A stretch of DNA of 64,000 nucleotides from the NCBI RefSeq assembly GCF_047495875.1, contig NC_092463.1:2923057-2987056 (forward strand), read 5' to 3'. The position numbers were made by a program, and so were the translations under genes. The DNA comes from Pithys albifrons albifrons (lineage: Eukaryota > Chordata > Aves > Passeriformes > Thamnophilidae). Under the pieces are notes generated by a model. It was not told the DNA's origin, searched no databases, and worked only from the letters and a program-made list of their open reading frames with translations. Shown piece after piece: positions 36,001 through 48,467 of the stretch; the stretch's first letter is position 1, and every line of letters begins with the position of its first letter.

Positions 36001-36451
36001 CCCTTGTCCCATCAGCATGGGGGCTGGTTGGTGATTCCCCATGATTGATGTTGTGGTTTCAGGTGGGGCTGCTCCTCCACAGACAGCACAGACACAGGGA
36101 GAGCCCTGGGAACCAGGATCCGAAGCAACAAGTGGGAGGTTCAGTTCCACCTTGTCAGGGATGGACAAGAGCACTGGGCAGGTTTGGGATCCCAGAAGAG
36201 GCTCCTGCTGCTCTCCCATCTTAGTCTCCGAAGGGATGATCAGGGTCAGGGTATTCATCCCCTTGTTTGCTCCCCAAATCTCTCCATACCAAGCACCAGC
36301 TCCTTTAGGAAACCTCTTCTTCTGACAGCCAAAATCCTGACATTTCCAGATTTTTTTATTTTTTCCTAAAGGCAAAATCCATGAGATTGTGCTGCCAGGG
36401 TATTTTTTTCCAAGCCTCCAGTCCCCTCTCCTTCTCAGCAGGGCTTTGGAG

Positions 36452-36936
36452 TGGCCAGGCTTTGCTTTCCATTGTGTTTTGGGCACTGGAGATGCTGCCA
36501 GCTGAGCAAGGATAGGCTATTCCAACATTTATCCCTCACAAGGAAACTCCCCTGCCTCCTCCTTCTCCATCTCCCAAGTGATGACAATGGATGATGCCAG
36601 AGCCAGGCCAGGAAAAAACAGTGATAGCAGCACTGGAAAGAATAAGGAAAAAAATCCACACTAAAAGGCCCAAAGTTCCATCAAATCACATGGAAATCAG
36701 GCACCATCTTGCAGGAGTCACTCCTGGATCTCCAAGGAGAGGTCACCATGTGGAGGGCTGGTTATAAGTGTCCTGTCCTTCCTGGAAGAGACCCCAGTGG
36801 AAAGATGGGACCTCCTTCTTAGGAGAGCTGAAGTCTTGAGAGCAGCACTGGGATCTCAGGTGGCTTTGGCAGGTGACACCACATTTGCCACCTTCTGTCC
36901 CCAAACAGCTTGTGGTGACGTCGAGTGACATCCCAG
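36452..36936 (-). repeat. Large inverted duplication, right arm
   Basis: 485 bp, the reverse-complement partner of 34596-35072 at roughly 97 percent identity by eye. The spacer is 1379 bp and contains a CR1 fragment. The arms belong to no family I recognise. Confidence 0.95.
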
Positions 36937-37821
36937 GTGGCACAGGGAAGAGCAGCTCCCAGTCTTTGAGGAGGGGCAGGGAGAATGAGAATCCAAGTTT
37001 CTTTTCCCTGGGAGAGGAGTCAGGATCAGGCAGGGGCACCCTACAGTGTCCTTATATGTCTTCTCCACCCCCCCAACACCCAGGGATGTGCTGCTGGAGA
37101 ACCACTCAGCTGGAATAACCTTCTCTGGAAAATTCCCAGCACGGAGAAGCCCCAGTTCAACTTTCCAGGCAAGACTGTAGGAAATGAGAAGTGCTACAAG
37201 GCTGGAGCACAAAGGCTGGCACATTCCTGCTCTCCTGCATCCCACAAGATCAAACAGATGGGGATTGTCCTGTAAGGAAAAGCAATTTCAGGAGGGAAAA
37301 AAAAAGATGTTCTTTGCAGGATAGTTGCTTCAGAGACCACGGGTGACATTTCCAGCAGGGCAAGGAATGCTACACAGTCATATCCCAGCTAATACAAGGA
37401 AGATTTGGGCTTGTTTCCAAGCACTTTGGCTTTGGGCCAGTCACTTAACTCTCAGCATCTCAGTTCCTGCAGCTGAAAAAGGCCAAGCTGTTCTTCCCGG
37501 CCTCTGGAATCTCCGGGGCTGTGAGGACTTGGGGAAGTGGGGATGGGATGTACATCTACAAGTGTGAATGAGCCCTGGTTTTCAGACACCCACTGCCATG
37601 CTCACAGGTGCAAGGTCAGGTTCAGGAAGCATCACTGGAATGGTGCTTTTTTTTTTCGGGAGCTGTTTCCTTCTGTTGGCCAAGTGCTGGAAACTGCCCA
37701 GTGGGATGTTGGGAGCACTGAGATGGCTCCTAACTTAGGAAATGTGGCACCAGTGCTGAAGGTCTGGGGGTCAACAGGAGGTGGCCTGAAGGCAAGGCCT
37801 TCAAAGAAATCCAGGAGGGAC

Positions 37822-37852
37822 ATGTCTGTCTGTCTGTTTGTCTGTCTGTCTC
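37822..37852. repeat. (TGTC)n microsatellite
   Basis: About seven TGTC units with one TGTT interruption. Confidence 0.9.
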
Positions 37853-37947
37853 CTCAAGATCCATTCCAGGCAGCATCTCCCGTCCTTCACTTCCAGCATT
37901 TCTTTAAGTAAACAGATAAAAGGCCAAGTTCACCTAATCAGAGAGTC

Positions 37948-38010
37948 ACAGAATATCCTGAGCTGGAAGGGACCCACAAGTCCAACTCCTGGCCCTGCAC
38001 AGGATCCAGC
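37948..38010 (-). mobile_element. CR1 LINE 3' tail, SINE-partner subtype
   Basis: CACAGAATATCCTGAGCTGG, GGGACCCACAAGTCCAACTC, CTGGCCCTGCACAGGATCCA. Same subtype as 12449 and 6474. Confidence 0.8.
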
Positions 38011-38379
38011 TGGGATTGCTCATCAAAATTCCCTTGGGCATTTCCTAGACATCCCAGGCACAACAATCCACAGGCAAATGGCATCGGGGTGGGACTGCCC
38101 AGCTTCTGGAAATCCATTTCTGAGGCAGGACAGTTCCCAAAAGACACCAAGCACCCCAAAACCAGGCCAGCATCTTGCTGCTCCTCCTCTCCAGGACACC
38201 CATCCCCTCCTCCCAGGAGCTGGGATGGTTCAGAGCTCGAGGAGGCGACTCCCAGAGCTGCCTGCAAACTAGAAAACCTTCTGTCAGGAAGAAGTCACAA
38301 GGCATCCTAACCAGAAACATATTTGGGGAGTGAGTCAGTGGAGGGGGAAGCAAAAAAGAAAGTTGCACCCTTTAACTTG

Positions 38380-38680
38380 ATGAAAAAAGCATATGGCAAC
38401 AGCCAGTATTGTGGACAACATTCCCTGCGCCGGCAGCTGAGCCAGGCAGAAAATCATGACTCAACTGCTGCGTTTCATCCAAATCTAAAGAAAAATCTCC
38501 TTCAGGAGGGGTGTCTTCAGGGAGAGTCAGCAAGAACTGATTTAGCTGGTTAATTAACTAAATTGCTTGGCGAGGGTGAGATTGTGCAGCGGGTTTTAAT
38601 CCCTGATTTAAACACAGCTCACAAGTGAGCGCCGCAAACGTGCCTGGGGAACAAGATGTGTTTATCCGTGCCCAGATACA
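38380..38680. promoter_or_regulatory. Possible intergenic enhancer with AP-1 site
   Basis: This is a repeat-free intergenic stretch with a consensus AP-1 site TGACTCA at 38457-38463, the homeodomain palindrome TTAATTAA near 38551, and further AT-rich motifs beside CpG-containing DNA (GAGCGCCGCAAACG). It looks like conserved noncoding DNA, but no alignment was possible. Confidence 0.3.
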
Positions 38681-39307
38681 CACAGAGCTTCTCCTGATAA
38701 ACCCAGGAGGAGCCTGATGCTCCCACAGCAACAGCTTGCAGCCAGAGCTCCTGCTTCCCCCAAAAGGCTGGGAATATGGCACCATAAATCAGAAACCCAG
38801 GGAGGCCAAGAATGCCAGCAGGATTATGAAATAGAGCTGAGAACTGGCAAAGCGTTTGCTGCGAAATCCATACGGCTCCGGCTTTCCTTTGGGGATGCGT
38901 TCAGAGAGCAGGAATGACACGAGCTGCAGACATTTCCAGGCATTCCCAGGCACTGGCACTTGCTGAGGCCACTCAGGGTCAAAATTCACTGCAAGAAAAG
39001 AGAGTCTGAAGCAGCAAATCCTCAGCTTTGGGTTTTTTTCCCCCAGTACTCTGGTTGCAGATGTTAAAGTTGTAACACCCAGACAGCCCCAGGACTTGGG
39101 AAAGAAAGTGAATAATCCCTAGAAAGCAGCCTGGTGATGGGTGGGGAGCTGACACAGCAACCCCTCCTGACTTAAGCCATCCATCAGTGCCTGAGTTTGG
39201 GTGGCTCTGGGACAGAAAGCTCAACCCAGCTGCTCCTGAGAGGCTGCCCACTGAAAATGGGCTGGAGATGGTGCTCCAGGTAACCCCCAGGATTGGGACA
39301 GGCTCCG

Positions 39308-39580
39308 AATCACGGAATCACTCAGGTTGGAAAAGTCCTCTAAGATAAGTCCAATCACTCCCCCAGCACTGCCAAGGCCACCACTGACCTGTGTCCCCAA
39401 GTGCCACATCCACACAGCTTTTAAATCCCTCCAGGGATGGGGACTCCACCCTGCCCTGGGCAGCTGTGCCAGGGCTGGACAACCCTTCCCATGAAGAAAT
39501 TTTTTCTAATATCCAAACTAAACCTCCCTTGATCCAACTTCAGGCTGTTTCCTCTTGACCTGTCACCTGGGAGCACAGAT
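39308..39580 (-). mobile_element. CR1 LINE 3' fragment, distinct subfamily
   Basis: Reversed tail GAATCACGGAATCACTCAGG, then CCCCCAGCACTGCCAAGGCC and AAATCCCTCCAGGGATGGGG to CTTGACCTGTCACCTGGGAG. It differs clearly from the common type in the window; 53655-53800 resembles it. Confidence 0.85.
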
Positions 39581-39814
39581 CAGCAATTCCCTGGAGACAG
39601 ATGTAGGTGCTGTGGGTTCCCTGCTCCAGCTCTGAGAGATCCCATTTAAGCAGACAGGAAAGGAGTTTCCTTGCAGGACTGTTCCCAGCTGAATGTGGTC
39701 ACTGGGGGAATTAAATCCCACCAGGACAGGCCTTGTGATAGCAACATTTTGGGTGAGTTCCTCAGCTCAGCTGTGCTCATGGTGAGTGGGAGGGGATTGC
39801 TGAGTACTGAGGAG

Positions 39815-40090
39815 TAATTGATAGGACAAAGTGGGATGGCTTTAAACTGTCAGAGGGCAGGGTTAGATGGGATACTGGGAAGGAATTTCTGGCTGGGAGG
39901 GTGGGCAGGCCCTGGCACAGGTTGGGCAGAGAAACTGTGGCTGCTCCATCCCTGGAAGTGTCCCAGGCCAGGCTGGACAGGGCTTGGAGCAACCTGGGAT
40001 AGTGGAAGGTGTCCCTGCCCAGGGCAGGGGGTGGAACAAGATTATCTTTAAGGTCCCTTCCAAGCAAACCACTCTGTGACTCTGTGACTA
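39815..40090 (+). mobile_element. CR1 LINE 3' fragment
   Basis: TGATAGGACAAAGTGGGATG through GGGATACTGGGAAGGAATTT to ACCACTCTGTGACTCTGTGA, with the terminal 8-mer repeated. Confidence 0.9.
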
Positions 40091-40812
40091 AGAGGGTGCT
40101 GGGGCAGAACAGCCCCTGGTGAGAAGCAGGTCTGGAGCTCCCACCCCACTCCCTGCCATCCACTGTGCGCCCACGTGTCCTGGTGGGAACATCAAGCTCC
40201 AACATGTGCTGCACACGTGCTGGCTGATACACATCAGGCTGTTCCCAGCCTGCCAAGCTCTGCCTTGATTTAATCAGAGCCTCTCCTGCCTGCTCTGTCT
40301 CCCCCTCCTCCCCCCACATGCAGATGTGGTGTCTCCAACACGGAGGTGGGTTCGTGACACACATCCACGGAAAGAACATTTCTGCCCTCTTCCCTTTCCT
40401 GCAGCCACCACAAAGCAGCCTCACCTCCCTCCCCGTCTCCTGCTGGGGTTTGTGTGAAAATTAAACCTCCCCCACACAATTGCATGCGAGGGGCAGTCTG
40501 GAAGGCATAAAGGAGAAATCCTGAGGAGTTTGCCAAGAGGCAGAAGTGTCCCATCCCAACACTGAGCTTTGGAAACACGGAATATTCAGCTGCTGTCTCA
40601 GGATGAGCCCTCCCTGCAGAGCAGACAAGGCTACATCCCAGATCTTTAAGGATTCCTTTTCTGACAGGATCTCACCTTATCCAGAGCACAGAGAATAACT
40701 GAGGGAGCCTTTCAGAGCCCAGAAGGTGGGAAACTATTTGGGAAAATCCTGGTGGAATGTAGGGGTGGCATTGCTGGAACAGATTCCTGTAAGACAGCAG
40801 CTGGGAGATAAA

Positions 40813-41080
40813 ATCATGGAATCCCAGAATGGTTTGGCTTGGAAGGGACCTTAAAGCTGATCCAGTTCCACCCCCTGCCATGGGCAGGGACACCTTCCAC
40901 TATCCCAGGTTGCTCCAAGCCCTGTCCAGCCTGGCCTTGGACACTTCCAGGGATGGGGCAGCCACAGCTTCTCTGCCCAACCTGTGCCAGGACCTGCCCA
41001 CCCTCCCAGCCAGTAATTCCATCCCAATATTTCATCTAAATCTCTCCTCTTTTAGTTTAAAACCGTTCCCCCTTGCCCTA
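40813..41080 (-). mobile_element. CR1 LINE 3' fragment
   Basis: Reversed tail ATGGAATCCCAGAATGGTTT to TAGTTTAAAACCGTTCCCCC. Confidence 0.9.
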
Positions 41081-41571
41081 AAATGTGGGGTTTGTTTTGG
41101 AAGTCGTCTGTCCCTCTTTGCACATTAGCCCCAGAATTTCCATACTGAAAGTGCATCTTGCAATGCTGAAAGTACATGAAGTTATTTTTAAACTCAACTA
41201 CTGGTTACTTAAATGTGCTTATGAGCCTGAGTATTTCTGACAAATCCTACAGCAATAAACATCCTGGGGAGTTATCACAGCAGGACATTGGCATTTTCAG
41301 AGTGAGGATATGGATGCTCCTCATTTGGCCCTTCAGCTCAACATGACAGGAGCAGGATGGAAAGGCGGGAAGATAAAACATCTGTGCATGTTTTGGCTCT
41401 TCTCATCTTTCAGAGGTTTTTGCAATTTTGCATTTCCAACAGGAAACCCCTGCCCTGAGAGCTGGGAGGGGGGCTGTTCCTGCCCAGCTGGACTCACAAA
41501 GGGCAGGAATTGGGGCAGCCCCACGGAGAGGGGGGAGCCCCAATCTCTCCCTGAGGACTGGCTGGTTTCAT

Positions 41572-41782
41572 GAGAGATTTAGTTTAGACATTGGGAAAAA
41601 ATTCCTGCCTGTGAGGGTAGGCAGGCCCTGGCACAGCATGCCCAGAGAAGCTGTGGCTGCTCCATCCTTGAAGTGTCCCAGGCCAGGTTGGATGGGGATG
41701 GTGGGAGGTGTCCCTGCCCATGGCAGGGGGTGAAACTGGTTGAGCTTTAAGGTTCTTTATAACCCAAACCATCCTGTGATTC
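41572..41782 (+). mobile_element. CR1 LINE 3' fragment with internal deletion
   Basis: GAGATTTAGTTTAGACATTG to CAAACCATCCTGTGATTCTC. Relative to its relatives, about 20 bp around the 'cttggagcaacctgg' block are missing. Confidence 0.87.
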
Positions 41783-42162
41783 TCTGCTGGCAGCAGAAAC
41801 TTTTTAGTTTGGGGTAGGTGGGAGAGCAGTGGGTGCAGAGACCACAAATCCAAAGCCAGCAGAGCTGCTCTCCTTTCCCGCTTCCCATGTCTTTGTGGAA
41901 GCCTTTCCCCCTTCCCTGGGCTTTGTGCAGGCAGAGGAACATGAACAGAAACCCAGAATGGCACAGTGAGAAGATGAGACAGAGCTGCCCTTTAAGCAGG
42001 CGGTGTGGGACCAGCCTGAGATGAGATACAGCCTCTCTGGAGATACTGAGAGCCATAAACCCAGCAAGAACAACAAACTGGATGTGGGGCCCTTGGGGAT
42101 CAAGTGTGTGGTCAGGGCTGCAGCCTGCTGAGAAATTTGGACTTCACCTCTCCCATCCCAAC

Positions 42163-42231
42163 CCCACTGGGGGTTGGAACTAAATGATCTTTAAGGTTCC
42201 TTCTGCCCAAGCCATTCTGGGATTCTAGGAT
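42163..42231 (+). mobile_element. CR1 LINE 3' tail
   Basis: CCCACTGGGGGTTGGAACTA to AGCCATTCTGGGATTCTAGG. Confidence 0.82.
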
Positions 42232-45200
42232 TGTGTGTCCATGCCCATAATCAATGAGGCCCCAGGGAATGGGCAGAAATGGTATTTTATTTAAGAAACA
42301 AAGGGAGAAGTTAATCCGTGGCAGATGCTCTGAGTTGTCAAATGAAAACCTTCTCTTTGGATAAATCATCAAGGATTTCCAAACCACAAGAGATGGCTCC
42401 TGGGACATCTCGTGTTTGCAGGGATCTCACTGACTTCCCACTCCCAAGGGATAGGGACTGGCCAGGGTATGCTAGAGAGGTGCTGCTGGGGACAGAGGGG
42501 AAAAGGCTGAGGCTGGAATTTGCTTTCCAATGGGACCACAGAGCACTGACCTTCAGGGTGAACTGCAGCTTCACAGCCAGGTGTTTCTCTCCCTGGATCA
42601 GGATTTCTTCTCTTGGAAGAGGAGACCATGTCAGCACCCTGAGCTGTGCTGGCAGTTTTAGTGCCCCTGCACTGGCACCAGGGAACACAGAACATTGTGT
42701 TTCTATAGCAAAGCCTGGGTCAAACAGCCCCCAGGGATGCAGGAGAAACATGAGGAGCAAGGAATGAGCCTTGGGAGGGACCAGCCCAGCCCCACTGCCA
42801 ACTGATGTGCCCAAATTCAGGGACAATGACAAAGGGCTTTGTCACTGCCAGGGTTCAGCTGATGGCAGCAGCCAGAGGTGACACAACGCAGAGAGAGAAC
42901 AAACCCCTCCTGGAAGCTGAGCACATCCATGTGGGATTTGCTGGTGCTGAGCTTCCAGGAGAAGTCTCAGGGATCACAACAGCAGGAGGTGCCTCTCGGG
43001 ATTCAAGTGGGTGCCAAAATTTCCCTTCAAGTCTTGAGGATGCTCAGACAAGGATGAAGAAAATGTTCGTTCCAGCGGACAGAAATCAAGAAATAAAACC
43101 CCAACACTTCAGAAGAGGTTTGAGTGCAACAAGGGAGAGACAAGAGACCTGAAAAATACCTGTGGGAGAGGGAGGGAGAAGCTCTACCAAGACAAAGGGT
43201 GGTTTTTTTCAGTAGAAAATTATTATTAAATGCAGCTCAAACTGTGTCTTGGTGTGTAACAGCTTTCTGATGGTGATTGAAGGTGTTTGGCAGAGACTGG
43301 AGGGGAGGTGACCCTGTACCAGCACAGAGAAATCACCTGAAATCCAATTCAGTAGAAAAACAAAGATTGGAGGCAGAAACTCGATCTAATAATGGAAAAA
43401 TGGGGAACAAGGAACTCCAAATCAACTTGCTGGGCAGAGGGACCACAATTATACATTAACTATCTAACTGCAAACAGTTGACACAGGGATTATTCATGGA
43501 CTCAACCTGAGTAAGATCAATTCCCAATGATTGAGCTACTGGCAGAGTCAGCTCTGTGGGAAAGGAGCACCAGGAGAGCAGGAAGAAGAGGTGGCAACCA
43601 GGCAAAATATATGGATGAGAATGTGAAACATGTTTCAGTTCAGCCTGATAATACTAATTAGGAAAGGAGATAAAATAATTGGAGTTGGCCAGCCAGACTG
43701 TGAAATAAAGCAAAGGGTGTCTGACTCCAGAAACTCTGGCAGGAAAGCAGAGTGAGTGTATATAAATTAAAGGAGGTTGTAGTAAAACTATGACAGAATA
43801 ATTAGGAGAAAAGGGACAGAATTAAATAAAAGTAGTAAAATTAAGGCTCATTATCTGCAAAAATGACCTTGTCAAATTTGGACAAAGAGCTCAAGGCCAA
43901 GTTTTGAAAACAGGTCGGTATCAGGCCCAAGACTGACAGTGGTGAAGAACATTCCCCTTATCTTGGTTTCTCAAGAAAAACCACCAGTCAACACAGCTTG
44001 GAAAGCTAAACATGGTCCCTGCAGAAGAAAACAAGTCAGTAATTGAAAGCCAGGACATTCCAGCTCTATATTATGCCACAGACCATCTGACCAGAAAGTT
44101 TTAAGCATGAAATTTTGACTTTAGCATGTAGGGACATGACCCTGCTTGAATCTCTGCTCCACCACAGAGCAGAAACAGGGCAATCCTTCTTCTACTACCT
44201 TCAAAATCCACTTTTAAAATAGGATTTCATCCTTGCAGGAGGATGAGAGGTAGTTTTTGAGGATTAGAAGATGAAAGTCTGCCAACAGGCATGCTTAACA
44301 TCTCTGCATGCACTTCAAAATACATCTCCATTTATTCTTTCAAGGAGTGTTTTATGTCTGCAATTAAGTTTGGAGACGAGGAGGTGGTCCACAGAGTTAC
44401 TAATTAGAACAGAATCATAAACAAACACACCCATTAACTCAGGAAAAATGCCAAGGGATGAACAGGTATTGGTTCTTATTATCCCTTCTCCTCCCAGCAA
44501 TAGGATTTACTCCTCAGCTCCATCTTCTCCTCGATTTTCCAAGGGGCTCATCCCTTATATGGAGAGCAGTCAGCAAGTACCAGCATGTTCTGAGGCAAGG
44601 GGAGCAGCTATTCCATAAATCTGAACCATGTCCTGGACAACAGCAGAGTTTGCCCAGACCACAAGAATGACAGGAATTAACCCCTTTTGTTTCCATCCCT
44701 TGGCAAGGGATCGAGTGTGGATCCAGTGAAGGGATAGGGCAGCTCAGAGCCCTGAAACACCAACCACACATCTTTGGGAACGTTTTGCAGGTGCCAAATA
44801 TAAAAGGAGACTCTCCTTTTTATGTTGAAGTTGTCCTAATTAGGAAGAGCTGATTAAACAGCTTATCTGGGAAGGCAGCACAGCAAACACGAGGCTGTTT
44901 GCAGGAGCAGGGGTGTCCCTGCTCCCTCCTCTCCCAGGATGTTTCCCTTGCCTAGGATTGCTCATCTCCCAAGGTAAACATGGCAGGCAGGACAGCTCCA
45001 ATTTGCTGAGGCCACATGGAATTTTTCACAGCCCCACAGAGATGCAAAGTCTGAGGGTTGGGTGTTGGTTCCCAGCTGTTTGTGTCACCTTCCCTTCCCA
45101 TCCTTCCACTCCTCCCTTCCCTTCTGTGTTGGGTTTTCCCCCCTTCAGAATTATCCTAAATCCATAATCCCACACAGAGTCCTAGATCCCAATTCCTTCC

Positions 45201-45831
45201 CCATTCATGTGGAGCAGGGAAAAAATCAGCAGCCCAAATAAATATTATTTGGGAGAAGAGCCACTGTCTCCCCCAAAAAGGGAACCCTTGGATGGTTTCC
45301 ATATCTCAAGCCACTGCTCTGCTGCTCTGGGCTGATGTTGCCACATCTGTTTGCATTGAGGACACAACTCTTCAACACCACAGACTGAATTTTTGTTTTT
45401 TTTTAACTGAAATTTCGGTCCTGCAGCTCCCACATGTGCCATCCAGAGCACAAATACCTGAGGCAAAGGCAGCTCAGAGGTCAAACATCTGACACTTCTA
45501 CTCCAGGTTGTTTTAATCCTTTCAACCCAACACTTCCCTCCTGACTTCTAATTAGCTGCAGATACAAAGCTGATCTAAATGTTGGTATTCTCAGGCCTCA
45601 CCAAGTTTATTTGATGGTGCTCTTTCCTCAGGATAAGATCCCTGCACATAAATACACATATGTTTTTATACAAACACACACAGATATGCATTTAATTGTG
45701 GCAAACAAAGGACAGCTGGATCCTCTGGAAACCAACCCAAAGTGCCTGAGAAACACTTGGAACCTGAAAGAGCAAAGGCACTTACCTCAGAGAAGAATGT
45801 GACTGATGGCATTTGTGTGAAACCACAAATA

Positions 45832-45837
45832 TTTATT
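45832..45837 (-). terminator. DDHD1: AATAAA poly(A) signal for DDHD1
   Basis: On the minus strand this reads AATAAA within TTAAAAATAAATATTTGTGG, about 830 nt past the stop codon. A cleavage site 10-30 nt downstream would fall at about 45805-45822. It is the clearest such signal in the AT-rich stretch after the stop. Confidence 0.55.
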
Positions 45838-46209
45838 TTTAATGAAAAAATACTTAAAGTGTGCCACAGTGTCCATATATTCATTTGAATAGTAGTACAA
45901 AGATATGTATTTCTGAGAAAAAAGTCTTAAACACTGTAGAAAATAAATGTGGTTCTTAAATTATGTCAAAAGAAACCAGTAAAAAAGTCATGTTTTATAC
46001 ACTGGAATAAAATGAAACGAGTAGAGAGAATAATAAATTATAATTACAGTATTTCAAATATTTGCTTCATGCTTCTTTTTTTTTTTTCAGCATTAGTTTC
46101 TAAATGTGTCATGTAGAATAGGCCCTCAGAATCCAGCAGTCAGAATGGGCTTTCCATGTGGATAATTGGACGTGGAGCTGAACAAAGTCCTGGAAAAATG
46201 ACACCAGGA

Positions 46210-46285
46210 CTGGTACAGAAAACATCAGAACATGGCAGTTCAGAAAACTGGTACAGAAAACATCAGAACATGGCAGTTTGAGGCT
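46210..46285. repeat. 38 bp tandem duplication in DDHD1 3' UTR
   Basis: Two adjacent copies begin CTGGTACAGAAAACATCAGA and continue with ACATGGCAGTT, at 46210 and 46248. The period is 38 bp. The copies are nearly identical, which suggests a recent slippage or duplication. Confidence 0.9.
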
Positions 46286-46664
46286 TGCACTGCACACGTG
46301 CTTTTGCCAGTGGAAATAATTTAGTTTGGATTTTTTTAAATAACTCATTTTTATATAGTTTAATGAACTAACCAGCAATTATGGTCATTAGCAAGGATGT
46401 CACCCAAGCTCACGGGATGGACACGCTGCACTGGCTCTGACAAGAATTTGGAACCCTTTCAGGTCTGATTAAGCACTGCAAAATGTTTAAAACTATAAAG
46501 TGCTTCGAAATACAAATCATTTTTCCTCTTTAGAAATAGGAAAAGACTCCAAACATGCACTGAAACCTGAAACCTCCACGCCTTGGGATGCTGCAGCTCT
46601 GCAGTCAAACATCCGCTTTGTGCCGTTGGTTGGAAATTTTCCTTTCCCATCCCTGGTCAAAAAT

Positions 46665-46846
46665 TCAAATAGTGTCTAAATTGGATTTGTCAGTCTCTTC
46701 CTGGTCTTGTTTGTACATGAAGGTTAGAAGGAACAGAGCAATATCCAGGGATGACCAGTAAGCAGTGTGGGATGTGACTGCTGACCAGTATCTGCTCTCC
46801 ACGAGACCTTCCCTGAGCTCAAAGTCGATCCTGTGCTCCAGTTCCA
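46665..46846 (-). CDS. DDHD1: DDHD1 terminal coding exon
   Basis: It encodes the C-terminus, from VELEHRIDFELREGLVESRY through WSAVTSHTAYWSSLDIALFL to the end KSNLDTI and a TGA stop at 46667-46665. It completes the DDHD domain; the late His and Asp signature residues are in TSHTAYWSSLD. The acceptor is CACTTTCCAG, and two incoming bases complete a Val codon. The last dozen residues (KQDQEETDKSNLDTI) differ from the human acidic tail, which is normal divergence. Confidence 0.97.
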
Positions 46847-47099
46847 CTGGAAAGTGAACAGGAAACAACAATGGTGTTAGAACTGCAGAAACACCAGCAT
46901 GTTTTGCCATCAGCTCTTGGTTCTGATTCTGTTTGTTGCACATAAAACACAAGTAAAACCCTCTGTGTTTACATTTCACAGGGCACTCGACCAAACCAAA
47001 AATTACTAATATACAAATACAGTTCAGTGCACATGAATTCAGCACAAACCTGACCTAAGGGTGGTGCTTAGGAAAAAAAAAAGCAAAACAGGAAACTAA

Positions 47100-47141
47100 A
47101 CCTGCTCTTTGAGGTCTTTTCCAACCTAAATGATTCTATGA
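47100..47141 (+). mobile_element. CR1 LINE 3' tail (short)
   Basis: ACCTGCTCTTTGAGGTCTTT to CCTAAATGATTCTATGAG. Confidence 0.7.
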
Positions 47142-48467
47142 GAAGAGCTGTTTTCCTTATAGTAACTCTATAAATACATTTATTTATACTTGCTATTATA
47201 GCCACACAGAAGCACCCAGCAAATGCTGAGGCCCCACTAGAAAACACAGATTTTGTGAAATAAATGAATTTCTTGCATTTTTAGTGCCTTTGCAAGGAGA
47301 ATACACCCAATACTACAGGCCCTTTCTGCAAAGCCATCCCTCCACAGCTCCAGCCCTTTTAATATCCTGATTATTCCAAATATATTTCAGCAGTTACCCT
47401 TTTATTTCAATGGCTCTTTGATTAATGCCACATTCAAAGTAATTGCCACTGCATTTTAACAGGACTGATGGTTCATGCATTGTTAAGGCACTTTAGTGGT
47501 CAGAAAATCTCTACGAGAAGCAACAGAATAAAAAGGACAAAAAACCTAAAAGGCTGCTCAGTTACAAAGCCAACCCCCCACACTGAATCAAAAATGCAGC
47601 CATTTATCAAAGCCAGTTTGAAGGAATTTGAATTCTTGGCTCCAGGAGCACAGAAAGGGAGCAGGAAGGGAACGACACGTCCCCGTGTTTTCCCAGGAGC
47701 AGCAACCCCGCTCTGCAGCAAGGAGAGGGAGTCAGAGCCTTGGAACTCCAGGACACAACTGCAGTCATTTCCAGGAAGATGTGTCTGCCCAAAAAACCCC
47801 GGTGGCTCTGCAGGAAGGACGCCCTGACCGGCTCTGGGAGTTTTGGGTGGCTGCCAAACCCCACCACAGGCTGCCCTCTCAGGAGCAAAGCCTTTGGCTG
47901 GGCATTGCATCATTCAGCCTCGCTGGCCTCTGCTCCACGTTCTCCTTCTATGGAGCAGGGATGGCTTCCAGCTCCCAGGGATGTGGGATTCCTGCAGGAA
48001 GCCCCTGACGTGCCAACAGCCTCGGGAAGGACCTCACGGGCAGCTCTGACAGTCCCTGTCCTGCCTCTCTGTCTCCCTCAAGTCTAAAATGAGCTTCTTG
48101 TCCTCAGGCAGTGACTCAGTCAGGTTATCTGTTGAAACTGGTGATGAACAGGCAGCAATGACCATGTGAATGCTGTCACAAGATACAACACACTGGTGAC
48201 TCCTCTGATTGCAAAACCCTCCCCCCCATCCTGCAGCAGTGTCAGTGGGGAGCTCTGAAATAAAATCAAGGATGAATTGCCTTAAAGGAAGAACCTATTC
48301 TTTAAAAAAAGCCCCTCAGCTGCTAAAATTGCACTTTCTGTTCTGGATGGTTCAGATCAGCAGCTTCTGCTTCCAGTCATACATGTCTTTAAATCCAGAT
48401 TGCCTCAGAATTGGACTTGCATGGGCAAACTGGAAATGTATGGGGGAATAAAGAATTTAAACCAAAA

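Larger units (their letters stand above)
26620..45810. other. FERMT2-DDHD1 intergenic interval
   Basis: I recognise no protein-coding gene here. It contains CR1 fragments, the inverted duplication at 34596-36936 and small simple repeats. The stretches 29800-32700, 32800-33800, 36940-37940, 38020-39300 and 42240-45800 have no identifiable feature beyond the possible enhancer at 38.4-38.7 kb. The longest open frames are short of start context and family similarity, and several come from CR1 antisense sequence. Confidence 0.75.
45810..46664 (-). other. DDHD1: DDHD1 3' UTR (probable)
   Basis: This is the AT-rich stretch downstream of the stop codon on the minus strand, free of CR1, ending just past a canonical AATAAA. 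Its length (about 850 nt) is inferred; longer isoforms could use signals further left. It contains a 38 bp tandem duplication at 46210-46285. Confidence 0.6.

Noticed and set aside
34865..36659. Matching 80-codon frames in the two inverted arms (MDFFPYSFQ...)
   Set aside because: They match only because the arms are duplicates. No start context or family supports coding.
42338..42832. 164-codon minus-strand frame in the intergenic region
   Set aside because: It matches no protein I recognise and shows no splice partners. Length alone is weak evidence in DNA of this composition.
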